From: JAHDBG01 sp963922315
GTDB lineage: Bacteria > Pseudomonadota > Gammaproteobacteria > Chromatiales > Chromatiaceae
Direction of reading: 5' to 3'
DNA length: 64,000 bases
NCBI GenBank assembly: GCA_963922315.1
Contig: CAWUID010000002.1
Location: forward strand, 16,888 to 80,887
A program made the position numbers and the translations under genes. Below the pieces are notes generated by a model, which had not been told where the DNA came from, searched no databases, and was given only the letters and a program-made list of their open reading frames with translations. Shown here piece by piece: positions 49,089 through 58,168 of the stretch. The stretch's first letter is position 1. Each line of letters opens with the position of its first letter.

Positions 49089-50887
49089 CTGCCGCGCAGA
49101 AACAATTTATCCAGCGCTTGCATAGATACTTGCGTCCAGGTTGGGCGCCCATGATTGCATTGTCCGGCACGCTCAGTGGTTTCAATGTCACGTAACAAGG
49201 CATTCATCTCAGCTATGGTGAGTTGCCGGTTTGCCCGCACTGAGGAATGACAGGCGATGGTTGATAGTACCTGGTTCATGTCAGCTTGTAATCGATCTGT
49301 ATGCCCTTGTGTACTCAAATCTGCAAGCAGGTCTCGCAACAGCTTTTCTGCATCGGCATCGCGTAATACAGCCGGTAGGGCCCGTACTACCAGGCTTTGC
49401 TCATCAATCTGGTCGACTGCCAGGCCCAGTGTGTTGAAAGTTGCTTGGTATTGCTCAGCCAGGTCAGCTTCGCGGGTGCTGACGGTGACTGTGACAGGTA
49501 CCAGCAAGGGTTGTGATGGGATGTCTGAGGTTGCTCTGGCTTGTTTCAGGCGTTCGTAGGTAATGCGCTCATGTGCCGCATGCATATCCACCAGAATCAG
49601 GCCCTGCGCATTCTGCGCCAGAATGTACACACCGTGCAGCTGTGCCAGAGCAAAGCCAAGCGGAGGCGTGGTTACGGAGGCGGCGGGCGTCATAGCCGGC
49701 TCAGCCTGGGACATTCTGGTTGCTGGTTGGGATATCTCAGGTGAGGGTGCTGGTGAGGCCGGTGTACCAGGCTTTTGCCAGTCTAATGTTGCCTGATAGG
49801 CCGCTCTTTTCGGTTCACGCACCTGCCAGTCAGGTGGTGGTGGGGTTACGGCAGGAATTTCAGTGGTTTGTCTGGTTGGTGCGTCAGGTTGCGGGCGTTC
49901 ATCGGCCAGCGCCTGATGCAGGGTGCGAAAGATAAAATCATGTACTAACCGGCTTTCACGAAAACGGACTTCTTGCTTTGTTGGGTGCACATTCACATCC
50001 ACCCAGGCTGGATCCAGAGTCAGAAACAACACATACGCCGGGTGTCGTCCCTGATACAACACATCCTGAAACGCTTGGCGTATTGCGTGACTGATCACCT
50101 TATCCCGCACCAGGCGTTGATTCACGAAAAAGTATTGCATATCGGCCTGACTGCGTGAAAAAGTAGCGCGTGCCAGCCAGCCGTGCAGCCGCAGACCAGC
50201 TGCTGACCGGTCCAGTTGCAAAGACTGTGCGACAAACTGCTCACCAAGCAGCTCTGTCAGGCGCTGGTTGCGTGTTGCCTCATTCGTAGCGGCTTCAGCG
50301 CGGAATACTGGCCTGCCGTTATGTTGCAGCACGAAGCCAACATCGGGTCGGGCGACAGCAAAACGGCGTAACATTTGTTCGATATGACCAAACTCAGTAC
50401 GTTCGGTCTTTAAAAATTTACGCCTCGCCGGGATGTTATAAAATAAGTCACAGACTTCAATGGTTGTGCCGGTCGGGTGAGCCGCAGGTTTTGGCTCACT
50501 TGCATCTGATGTGACTTGCCATGCATGATCTGTAGCCTGCTCACGAGAGGTCAGCGTCAGACGCGAGACAGCAGCGATGCTGGGTAAGGCTTCGCCACGA
50601 AAACCCATGCTATTGATGTGTTCCAGATCTTCGAGTGAAGCCACCTTGCTGGTTGCGTGACGTGCCAGTGCCAATGTCAGATCCTCCTGATACAGGCCAT
50701 GGCCGTTGTCACGTACGCGCATGAGTTTAATCCCACCCTGCTGCACAGCGACATCAATCTGATCTGCACCCGCATCTAAACTGTTTTCAACCAGTTCCTT
50801 AATCACTGCGGCTGGCCGTTCGACGACTTCGCCAGCGGCAATCTGATTGATCAGCAGAGAGGGCAAGGTATGAATACGATTAGGCAT
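49085..50887 (-). CDS. mutL: DNA mismatch repair protein MutL
   Basis: A 600-residue GHKL ATPase that links MutS recognition to strand removal. ATPase motifs: NQIAAGEVVERPAAVIKELV, ENSLDAGADQIDV, RVRDNGHGL, and SMGFRGEALPSIAAVS. The C-terminal domain holds DMHAAHERITYE, close to the DQHAxxExxxxE endonuclease motif, and QCNHGRPTW, close to the CPHGRP motif. This suggests a latent endonuclease, unlike E. coli MutL; metal binding cannot be shown from sequence alone. The central linker is Pro-rich (about 350-410). Divergent from the DedA-type gene. Confidence 0.96.
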   Translation of the reverse strand: MPNRIHTLPSLLINQIAAGEVVERPAAVIKELVENSLDAGADQIDVAVQQGGIKLMRVRDNGHGLYQEDLTLALARHATSKVASLEDLEHINSMGFRGEALPSIAAVSRLTLTSREQATDHAWQVTSDASEPKPAAHPTGTTIEVCDLFYNIPARRKFLKTERTEFGHIEQMLRRFAVARPDVGFVLQHNGRPVFRAEAATNEATRNQRLTELLGEQFVAQSLQLDRSAAGLRLHGWLARATFSRSQADMQYFFVNQRLVRDKVISHAIRQAFQDVLYQGRHPAYVLFLTLDPAWVDVNVHPTKQEVRFRESRLVHDFIFRTLHQALADERPQPDAPTRQTTEIPAVTPPPPDWQVREPKRAAYQATLDWQKPGTPASPAPSPEISQPATRMSQAEPAMTPAASVTTPPLGFALAQLHGVYILAQNAQGLILVDMHAAHERITYERLKQARATSDIPSQPLLVPVTVTVSTREADLAEQYQATFNTLGLAVDQIDEQSLVVRALPAVLRDADAEKLLRDLLADLSTQGHTDRLQADMNQVLSTIACHSSVRANRQLTIAEMNALLRDIETTERAGQCNHGRPTWTQVSMQALDKLFLRGR

Positions 50888-50918
50888 AACACACTACATT
50901 ACAAAGGTTATATCAAGC

Positions 50919-51506
50919 GTGTCGATATTCTCTTCACTCTATGACCGGGTACTCACCTGGTCGCGTCATCCGAAAGCATCATGGGCGCTGGCTGGTGTCA
51001 GCTTCGCAGAATCTTCTTTTTTTCTTGTTCCGCCGGATGTGATGCTGATGCCGATGAGTCTGGCACAACCACATCGAGCATTTTTTTTCGCCACTCTTAC
51101 AACAGTCATGTCGGTCCTCGGCGGTATCCTGGGTTACTTCGTTGGGTTATGGGCACTGGACTGGATACTGCCCTTGCTGGAAGGCCGCTATGCTGAACAT
51201 TACCAGCAGGTTCAGGCCTGGTTTGCTGACTGGGGTTTTTGGGCAATCCTGATTGCAGGATTTTCGCCAGTACCTTACAAGCTGTTTACCATCGCGGCAG
51301 GAGCGATGTATATGGCATTTCTGCCGTTTGTCCTGGCCTCCTGTGTCGGGCGTGGAGCACGTTTTTACCTGGTTGCTTCGTTAATGGCCTGGGGTGGTGC
51401 CAGTCTGGAACACAAACTGCGCCAGTGGGTTGACCGGATCGGTTGGTTTCTGGTTTCTGTCATCTTACTGTGGCTCATCATACGGTATTTTAGTCCTGGT
51501 CATTAA
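50919..51506 (+). CDS. YqaA/DedA-family membrane protein (VTT domain)
   Basis: A 195-residue inner-membrane protein with four or five hydrophobic segments. It has FAESSFFLVPPDVMLMPMSL, with the Glu of the re-entrant loop, then a G-rich helix (VLGGILGYFVGLWALDWIL), the region FSPVPYKLFTIAAGAMYMAF with the family FxPxP(Y)K pattern, and a last helix WFLVSVILLWLIIRYF. This YqaA subgroup of DedA proteins is linked to membrane homeostasis or undecaprenyl-phosphate traffic. GTG start at 50919, 31 nt from mutL's divergent start. Confidence 0.9.
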   Translation: MSIFSSLYDRVLTWSRHPKASWALAGVSFAESSFFLVPPDVMLMPMSLAQPHRAFFFATLTTVMSVLGGILGYFVGLWALDWILPLLEGRYAEHYQQVQAWFADWGFWAILIAGFSPVPYKLFTIAAGAMYMAFLPFVLASCVGRGARFYLVASLMAWGGASLEHKLRQWVDRIGWFLVSVILLWLIIRYFSPGH

Positions 51507-51610
51507 AACTATCACTATCAGCCTCTCAGTGAAGGCAAATACAACATTGTAAGCAGGCAAGTAAAAAGCATATAATCAACAGAATTATGAGCATTATTTC
51601 AGGTAGCGAC

Positions 51611-53014
51611 ATGACCGCCAGAACCTTGTACGACAAATTATGGGACGCCCATGTTGTTCGTACTGAAGCAGACGGTACCAGCCTGTTATACATTGACCGC
51701 CATTTATTGCATGAAGTGACTTCACCGCAGGCATTTGCTGGTCTTGAGCTGGCAGGTCGTAAGCCGTGGCGTGTGAGTGCAAATCTGGCGACACCGGATC
51801 ACAATGTGCCGACGACGACACGTGATATGTCAACTGCCGAGCCTACCTCGCAGTTGCAGGTTGCTACATTGGATAAAAATTGTGCAACCTATGGTATTAC
51901 CGAATTTACTCTGGACGATATCCGACAGGGTATTGTGCATGTCGTCGGGCCGGAACAAGGAGCAACGCTTCCTGGTATGACAATTGTGTGTGGTGATTCG
52001 CACACCTCGACACATGGTGCGTTCGCCGCACTGGCACAAGGCATCGGCACCTCCGAAGTAGAGCACGTGCTGGCTACGCAATGCCTGATTCAGAAAAAAT
52101 CCCGCACAATGCAGATCATCGTGGATGGACCTGTTTCATCTGGCGTCACTGCGAAAGACATTGTGCTGGCAGTAATCGGCCATATTGGTACTGCGGGTGG
52201 TACCGGGCATGTGATTGAGTTTGCCGGACAAGGTATTACTGACCTCTCTATGGAAGGCCGTATGACAGTCTGTAATATGACAATAGAGGCTGGCGCTCGT
52301 GCCGGGTTGATCGCAGTTGACGATGTCACCCTGGACTATGTAAAGGGGCGGCCTTATGCCCCTGCGGGCAAACGCTGGGCGCAGGCAGTAGCAGAATGGC
52401 GTACGCTGCATACAGACTCTGGTGCTGTGTTTGATAAAAGCATAACCTTGTCCGGGGCAGCAATACAGCCACAAGTTACCTGGGGAACTTCGCCGGAAAT
52501 GGTAACAGCCATTGACGGGAAAGTGCCGGATCCCGCAGACGCAGAGTTTGCCGAGCAGGCAGATGCCTGGCGGGATGCGCTGAACTATATGGGTTTGCAA
52601 CCAGGCACAACGATAACGGATATCGCACTGGATAAAATTTTTATTGGTTCCTGTACCAATGCCCGGATTGAAGATCTGCGTGCAGCGGCTGCGGTTGTCT
52701 CCGGGAAAAAAGTTGCGAACTCTATTCAGGAAGCACTAGTGGTTCCTGGTTCCGGGCTGGTGAAACGACAAGCAGAAGCAGAAGGACTTGACCGTGTTTT
52801 TACCGAGGCTGGTTTTGCCTGGCGGGAGCCTGGATGTTCCATGTGCCTGGCGATGAACCCCGACCGTCTGGGGCCAGGTGAACGCTGTGCTGCGACGTCA
52901 AACCGAAATTTTGAGGGCCGTCAGGGCCAGGGGGGGCGTACCCACCTGGTGAGTCCGGCGATGGCTGCTGCTGCTGCAATTGCCGGTCATTTTGTCGATG
53001 TCCGGGAATTTTAA
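51611..53014 (+). CDS. leuC: 3-isopropylmalate dehydratase large subunit
   Basis: A 467-residue aconitase-family subunit; with LeuD it isomerises 2- to 3-isopropylmalate in leucine synthesis. Cluster ligands are the Cys in FIGSCTNARIEDLRAAA and the pair in EPGCSMCLAMNPD. MTIVCGDSHTSTHGAFAALA is diagnostic. Start ATG 51611 has AGG 8 nt upstream and matches the E. coli length (466); a longer start at 51587 is less likely. leuD follows with no gap. No leuA is found in the window. Confidence 0.98.
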   Translation: MTARTLYDKLWDAHVVRTEADGTSLLYIDRHLLHEVTSPQAFAGLELAGRKPWRVSANLATPDHNVPTTTRDMSTAEPTSQLQVATLDKNCATYGITEFTLDDIRQGIVHVVGPEQGATLPGMTIVCGDSHTSTHGAFAALAQGIGTSEVEHVLATQCLIQKKSRTMQIIVDGPVSSGVTAKDIVLAVIGHIGTAGGTGHVIEFAGQGITDLSMEGRMTVCNMTIEAGARAGLIAVDDVTLDYVKGRPYAPAGKRWAQAVAEWRTLHTDSGAVFDKSITLSGAAIQPQVTWGTSPEMVTAIDGKVPDPADAEFAEQADAWRDALNYMGLQPGTTITDIALDKIFIGSCTNARIEDLRAAAAVVSGKKVANSIQEALVVPGSGLVKRQAEAEGLDRVFTEAGFAWREPGCSMCLAMNPDRLGPGERCAATSNRNFEGRQGQGGRTHLVSPAMAAAAAIAGHFVDVREF

Positions 53015-53659
53015 GTGGAAAAATTCTCGTCTCTCAGCAGCATTGTCTGTCCTCTTCCCCGGGCTAATGTTGATACAGATGCCATTATCCCGAAACAATT
53101 CCTGAAATCTATTCAGCGTACAGGGTTCGGGCCTAACTTGTTTGACGCCTGGCGCTATCTGGATGAAGGGCAGCCAGGGATGGATAATAGCCGGCGCCCG
53201 GTCAATCCGGATTTTGTATTGAATGATGCGCGTTATCAGGGTGCGCAGATTTTACTTGCTGGCGGTAACTTCGGGTGTGGCAGCTCACGTGAACATGCTC
53301 CCTGGGCGCTGATGGATTATGGGTTCCGCGCGATTATCGCGAGTAGCTTTGCCGATATCTTTCATCAGAACTGCTTCAGGAATGGTATTTTACCCATCAC
53401 ATTAGATGAACAGGAAATCGCAGCGCTGTTTGCACTGGCTCAGGCTGCGCAGCCACTGAATCTGACGATTGATTTGCAAAATGAGCAGATACACCTGCCT
53501 GAGGGTGATCAGATAAGCTTTGTGACTGACTCATTCCGTCGTCAGTGTTTATTGAATGGTTTCGACGATATTGATCTGACATTACAACATCAAGCAGAAA
53601 TTACTGCCTACGAAGCACACCGCCAGAAGACAGCACCCTGGTTGTTTGCAGTTGGTTAA
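53015..53659 (+). CDS. leuD: 3-isopropylmalate dehydratase small subunit
   Basis: A 214-residue swivel-domain subunit of isopropylmalate isomerase. Visible blocks: ANVDTDAIIPKQFLKSIQRT and LAGGNFGCGSSREHAPWALM, with GFRAIIASSFADIFHQNCF and RNGILPI. Start GTG 53015 directly follows the leuC stop, giving strict coupling of the two subunits. Length is slightly above the E. coli protein (201). Confidence 0.98.
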   Translation: MEKFSSLSSIVCPLPRANVDTDAIIPKQFLKSIQRTGFGPNLFDAWRYLDEGQPGMDNSRRPVNPDFVLNDARYQGAQILLAGGNFGCGSSREHAPWALMDYGFRAIIASSFADIFHQNCFRNGILPITLDEQEIAALFALAQAAQPLNLTIDLQNEQIHLPEGDQISFVTDSFRRQCLLNGFDDIDLTLQHQAEITAYEAHRQKTAPWLFAVG

Positions 53660-53671
53660 AGAGCACTGATT

Positions 53672-54760
53672 TTGGCAAAACATATTCTTATTCTGCCTGG
53701 TGATGGCATTGGTCCTGAAATTATTGCTGAAGCCAGGAAGGTACTGGATGTTCTGATCGAGCAAGGTTTGGAGCTTAGCTTCAGCGAAGGTCTGATTGGT
53801 GGGGCAGCTTATGAAGCTACCGGTACGCCACTGCCGGATACCACCCTGACAGACGCGAGACAGGCAGATGCGGTTTTATTGGGCGCGGTCGGTGGGCCTG
53901 TATGGGAGTCACTACCAATGCACCTGCGCCCGGAAAAAGGATTGCTGGGGTTGCGTGCTGAGTTAGAGCTATTTGCGAATCTGCGCCCAGCAGTATTGGC
54001 ACCGCAGCTAGCAGCGGCTTCGACTTTGAAGTCTGAGGTTGTTTCCGGCTTAGACATCATGATTGTGCGTGAACTGACTGGTGGCATCTATTTTGGTCAG
54101 CCGCGCGGCATTCGTACCCGGGATGATGGTCAGCGCGAAGGCTTTAACACGCTGATATATGCCGAACATGAGATTGAACGAATTGTGCGAACTGCCTGTG
54201 ACGTTGCTTCAAAGCGTGATGGTCGGGTTTGCTCCGTTGATAAAGCGAACGTGCTGGAATGCACAGAATTATGGCGTGAAGTTGCCACACGCGTCGTGCA
54301 TGACGATTATCCCGAGATTGCACTGAGCCATTTGTATGTAGATAATGCCGCAATGCAGTTGGTGAAAGCGCCAAAACAATTTGATGTGATCGTCACCAGC
54401 AACCTGTTTGGTGATATTCTTTCCGATTGTGCTGCAATGTTGACCGGTTCAATTGGCATGTTGGGTTCAGCGTCTCTGAACGCAGCAGGTCAGGGTATGT
54501 ATGAACCCATTCATGGTTCTGCTCCGGATATTGCCGGGCGCGACATTGCCAACCCACTAGCCACCTTATTGTCTGTAGCTATGATGCTACGCTATAGTCT
54601 GTCTGAAACACAGGCAGCTCAGCGTATTGAAGCATCCGTAGATGCCGTTCTGGATGCTGGTTTACGCACGCCGGACATTATGTCGTCAGGGATGACTGAA
54701 GTGAGTTGTCAGGCTATGGGTGATGCTGTCGCTCAACATTTGTATTCAGGAAATGTGTAA
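53672..54760 (+). CDS. leuB: 3-isopropylmalate dehydrogenase
   Basis: A 362-residue NAD-dependent dehydrogenase that converts 3-isopropylmalate to 2-oxo-4-methyl-3-carboxypentanoate. ILILPGDGIGPEIIAEARKV at the start, IMIVRELTGGIYFGQPRG around the catalytic Arg/Tyr, and VTSNLFGDILSDCAAMLTGS with the metal-binding Asp residues. GSAPDIAGRDIANPLATLLS is the NAD adenosine loop. TTG start, 12 nt after leuD. The last gene of the leuCDB run. Confidence 0.98.
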   Translation: MAKHILILPGDGIGPEIIAEARKVLDVLIEQGLELSFSEGLIGGAAYEATGTPLPDTTLTDARQADAVLLGAVGGPVWESLPMHLRPEKGLLGLRAELELFANLRPAVLAPQLAAASTLKSEVVSGLDIMIVRELTGGIYFGQPRGIRTRDDGQREGFNTLIYAEHEIERIVRTACDVASKRDGRVCSVDKANVLECTELWREVATRVVHDDYPEIALSHLYVDNAAMQLVKAPKQFDVIVTSNLFGDILSDCAAMLTGSIGMLGSASLNAAGQGMYEPIHGSAPDIAGRDIANPLATLLSVAMMLRYSLSETQAAQRIEASVDAVLDAGLRTPDIMSSGMTEVSCQAMGDAVAQHLYSGNV

Positions 54761-54867
54761 GCCTGACCACATTATTATAATTTGACTGGCTGCACCGTTT
54801 TTAACTCAGGGCTTCTGATATTGCCTGAAGCTCCGCACTATTTTGAAATCAGGTTTCAGGAGGTCGT

Positions 54868-56019
54868 ATGAAATCGCTACGTAATGCAGCGCTGGCTGCC
54901 ACTCTGCCTTTCTTATTACACGCCTGCTCAAAGAGCTCGGCAGGTCTGGTGACAGCTTATGTTGCAAAAGGGCCGGTGACCGGCGCCCAATGCGAGCTAC
55001 GTCGGGCCGCTAATGACACTGTAGTGGCAGGTCCTGTTGAAAGTGAGGCCGGTCAGGTTTCCTTCGGGGTATTGAATTATCATGGTCTGGCATATGTCGC
55101 CTGTCAGGGCGGGACTTATCGCGATGAAGTGAGCGGACACGAACTGAGTCTCAGGCAAGGAACATTGCGTGCGGCAAAGATGGTTTCAGGTGCAGCCCAC
55201 TTTGTTATTACGCCAGTTACCGAAATTGCTGTAAAACGTGCGCTCGCCGCGAGCGGGAAAAATGTGCTGGAAGAGAAACATGTTGCCCAGGCTAATCAGG
55301 CAACTGCAGACTATTTCGGGCTAAGTCGCATCGACATTGTGACGGATAATCCAACTGATGTGACTGAACAGGCTGTAAATAACACGCCAGAAGGATGGTA
55401 CGGTGCAGTATTAGCCAGTCTGTCCGGGATGTTATTCAAAGAATCTGGTCTGGCGCAGTTACCAATTGCTGACTCATCAGTCATTGATGTTGCGATACCG
55501 CTGGATGTTATGACGAGTCGTCTGTCTGATCCTGCAAACAATGAAGCTTCGCTTGATGGTTTGAGCTCGCAACTCCATGACCTGGCGAAACCTGGCACAG
55601 TGCCTAATCCAGTGCCATACGACGTTTTAGCTGGCATCTTAGGCGGCATTGGTAATGATAAAACAGACAATGCTCCTGGTGTTATGCCTGATGATGACTT
55701 GTTTGTATTTTCGGTAACACCTGATACAGTGGCGATGCATGGCGGTGTGTCTGTTGATGTAGTAGGCGGCGGCTTTGAGGATCCTGTGCAGGTTTATATT
55801 GAAGGAGAACTAGTGCCTGCTGTTACCATTCACTCCAATCAGCATTTAAGCCTGGAAACTTACCCAATTCCTTATAATTTTGAGAGCGAGGGTACCACAT
55901 TAGATTTAACTATAGAGCAAGGCGATAAAAAATACACGCTAACGGACGCTTTCACCGTATCGTGCGTTTATAATAATTGTAACCCTCGTTCAAATGTGGC
56001 GGAAGGCTGTCCTTTATAG
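54868..56019 (+). CDS. Predicted outer-envelope lipoprotein with IPT-like C-terminal domain
   Basis: A 383-residue protein with a type II signal: hydrophobic LAATLPFLLHAC, with Cys20 as the lipidation site, then KSSAGLV. A perfect AGGAGGT lies 3 nt before ATG. The N-terminal half (TAYVAKGPVTGAQCELRRAA) resembles carboxypeptidase-like or SdrD-type accessory beta domains. Near 275-365 an immunoglobulin-like IPT/TIG fold is likely (VTPDTVAMHGGVSVDVVGGG, with VYIEGELVPAV). The tail has three Cys that may form disulfides. A terminator follows directly. Function is unknown; it may be a surface structural lipoprotein. Confidence 0.75.
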   Translation: MKSLRNAALAATLPFLLHACSKSSAGLVTAYVAKGPVTGAQCELRRAANDTVVAGPVESEAGQVSFGVLNYHGLAYVACQGGTYRDEVSGHELSLRQGTLRAAKMVSGAAHFVITPVTEIAVKRALAASGKNVLEEKHVAQANQATADYFGLSRIDIVTDNPTDVTEQAVNNTPEGWYGAVLASLSGMLFKESGLAQLPIADSSVIDVAIPLDVMTSRLSDPANNEASLDGLSSQLHDLAKPGTVPNPVPYDVLAGILGGIGNDKTDNAPGVMPDDDLFVFSVTPDTVAMHGGVSVDVVGGGFEDPVQVYIEGELVPAVTIHSNQHLSLETYPIPYNFESEGTTLDLTIEQGDKKYTLTDAFTVSCVYNNCNPRSNVAEGCPL

Positions 56020-56042
56020 ACAGTCGCTGTATCCAACACCTT

Positions 56043-56077
56043 AAAGCTGCTGGAAATACCTTTCAGCAGCTTTTTTT
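56043..56077 (+). terminator. Rho-independent terminator after the lipoprotein gene
   Basis: Stem AAAGCTGCTG (56043-56052) and CAGCAGCTTT (56064-56073) with an 11-nt loop, followed by a T-run (56071-56077). It sits 24 nt after the stop codon and before the convergent uvrB gene. Confidence 0.9.
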
Positions 56078-56110
56078 GTGTTGTTTTTATGTGATGCATT
56101 AATTTCATCG

Positions 56111-58111
56111 TTAAAAAATCTGCTTTATATTTTTGATCTGGTCGCGTATTTTTGCTGCTTCCTCAAACTTCAGTTCACGTGACAGAGTATACATCTCTTT
56201 TTCCAGCTGTTTGATTTCTTTCAGTGCCGTTAGCGGGTCTGTCAGGTTTGTTGATTTATTGACTTCTGTCAACGGATCCTGATGTTTTCTGTTTGATCGA
56301 TCGCCGGGCATTTTAGTTTCTAAGATATCAGCAACACTTTTCTGCACAGTCCTGGGGATGATTCCTTGCGCGGTGTTGAAAGCAGATTGTTTATCCCGTC
56401 TGCGTTGTGTTTCATCTATTGCACGTTGCATAGAGCGTGTTATGTTGTCGCCATATAAAATCGCTTTACCTTTTGCATTGCGTGCTGCGCGTCCAATGGT
56501 TTGAATCAGAGCAGACTCTGAACGTAAAAAACCTTCTTTATCTGCATCCAGAATTGCCACCAGGGACACTTCTGGCATATCCAGACCTTCACGCAGCAGA
56601 TTGATACCAATTAGAACGTCAAATACACCGAGGCGTAAGTCACGGATAATTTCCACCCGCTCTACTGTATCAATGTCAGAATGCAGATAGCGTACCCGAA
56701 CGTCATGTTCTGATAAGTAATCAGTCAGATCTTCTGCCATACGCTTTGTCAGAGTGGTAACTAATACCCGTTCGGTCACCTGAACACGCAGCCGGATTTC
56801 GGATAACAGATCGTCAACCTGCGTCCCTGCGGGGCGGACTTCGATTTCAGGATCTACCAGGCCAGTAGGTCGCACAACTTGCTCAACTACTGTGCCTGCA
56901 TGTTCTGCCTCATATCGTCCTGGTGTCGCTGATACATAAATACTTTGTGGCGCGCGCGCAGTAAATTCTTCAAACTGTAACGGGCGATTATCCAATGCAG
57001 ATGGCAACCGAAAACCGTACTCAACCAGGTTTTCTTTACGCGAACGATCTCCCCGATACATGCCACCCAGTTGTGGAATGGTGACATGTGATTCATCAAT
57101 GACCAGCAAAGCATTATCAGGCAGGTAATCAAATAATGTCGGTGGTGGTTCTCCAGCGTCGCGCCCGGAAATATAGCGTGAATAATTTTCGATACCGGAA
57201 CAATAGCCCAATTCAATCATCATCTCGAGATCAAACTGAGTGCGCTGTTCCAGGCGTTGTGCTTCAACCAGTTTGTTTTGCTGGCGCAAGCCAGCCACCC
57301 GCAGTTTCAGTTCTGCTTTGATCTGATCGGTTGCTGCCAGAATGATGTCACGTGGTGTCACATAATGTGTTTTCGGATAAACCGTGTAACGGGTTGGTTT
57401 GTGTTTAACAGCGCCGGTGAGTGGATCAAACACAGAAAGTGACTCAATCTCATCATCAAATAATTCCACCCGGATGGCTTCGTCTTCTGACTCTGCCGGA
57501 TAAATGTCAATAACTTCGCCACGAACCCGATAAGTACCCCGGGTCAGCTCCAGATCATTGCGGGTATACTGTAAATCTGCCAGGCGTCGCACAATATGGC
57601 GCTGGTCGGTTGCATCACCCAAGCCGAGTAACAACATCATACTCAGATACTGGCGTGGATCACCTAATCCGTAAATGGCAGAAACTGTTGCGATAATAAT
57701 ACAATCTGCTCGTTCCAGGAGAGCCTTAGTTGCAGATAGACGCATTTGTTGCACATGTTCATTCAGTGAGGCGTCTTTCTCAATAAAAGTATCAGAAGCG
57801 GCGACATAGGCTTCCGGTTGATAATAATCATAATAAGACACAAAATATTCCACTGCGTTGTGTGGAAAGAACTGTTTGAACTCACTATAAAGCTGAGCAG
57901 CCAGTGTTTTATTATGTGCCATAATCAGGGTCGGTCTTTGTACCTGCTGAATCACATTTGCAACGGTAAAGGTTTTGCCTGATCCGGTGACACCGAGCAA
58001 GGTCAGAGCAGCCTCCCCATGACTGATGCCTTGTATCAGTTCGCGAATTGCCTGTGGTTGATCTCCGGCTGGCTGATAATTGCTTTGTAGCTGAAACTTT
58101 TTTGCTGACAT
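56111..58111 (-). CDS. uvrB: Excinuclease ABC subunit B
   Basis: A 666-residue damage-verification helicase of nucleotide excision repair. Walker A LLGVTGSGKTFTVANVI is at about residues 38-54. The beta-hairpin region reads YYDYYQPEAYVAASDTFIEKD. DESHVTIPQLGGMYRGD is motif II-like, and LLREGLDMPEVSLVAILDAD with QTIGRAARNAKGKAILY gives motifs V and VI. The C-terminal UVR coiled coil is LEKEMYTLSRELKFEEAAKIRD. Length matches E. coli (673). Divergent from the aminotransferase gene. Confidence 0.98.
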   Translation of the reverse strand: MSAKKFQLQSNYQPAGDQPQAIRELIQGISHGEAALTLLGVTGSGKTFTVANVIQQVQRPTLIMAHNKTLAAQLYSEFKQFFPHNAVEYFVSYYDYYQPEAYVAASDTFIEKDASLNEHVQQMRLSATKALLERADCIIIATVSAIYGLGDPRQYLSMMLLLGLGDATDQRHIVRRLADLQYTRNDLELTRGTYRVRGEVIDIYPAESEDEAIRVELFDDEIESLSVFDPLTGAVKHKPTRYTVYPKTHYVTPRDIILAATDQIKAELKLRVAGLRQQNKLVEAQRLEQRTQFDLEMMIELGYCSGIENYSRYISGRDAGEPPPTLFDYLPDNALLVIDESHVTIPQLGGMYRGDRSRKENLVEYGFRLPSALDNRPLQFEEFTARAPQSIYVSATPGRYEAEHAGTVVEQVVRPTGLVDPEIEVRPAGTQVDDLLSEIRLRVQVTERVLVTTLTKRMAEDLTDYLSEHDVRVRYLHSDIDTVERVEIIRDLRLGVFDVLIGINLLREGLDMPEVSLVAILDADKEGFLRSESALIQTIGRAARNAKGKAILYGDNITRSMQRAIDETQRRRDKQSAFNTAQGIIPRTVQKSVADILETKMPGDRSNRKHQDPLTEVNKSTNLTDPLTALKEIKQLEKEMYTLSRELKFEEAAKIRDQIKNIKQIF

Positions 58112-58168
58112 ATCTGATTACATTGCCTTTCTAACAGGCTCCACTCTATATTGGTTAACTGATTCACG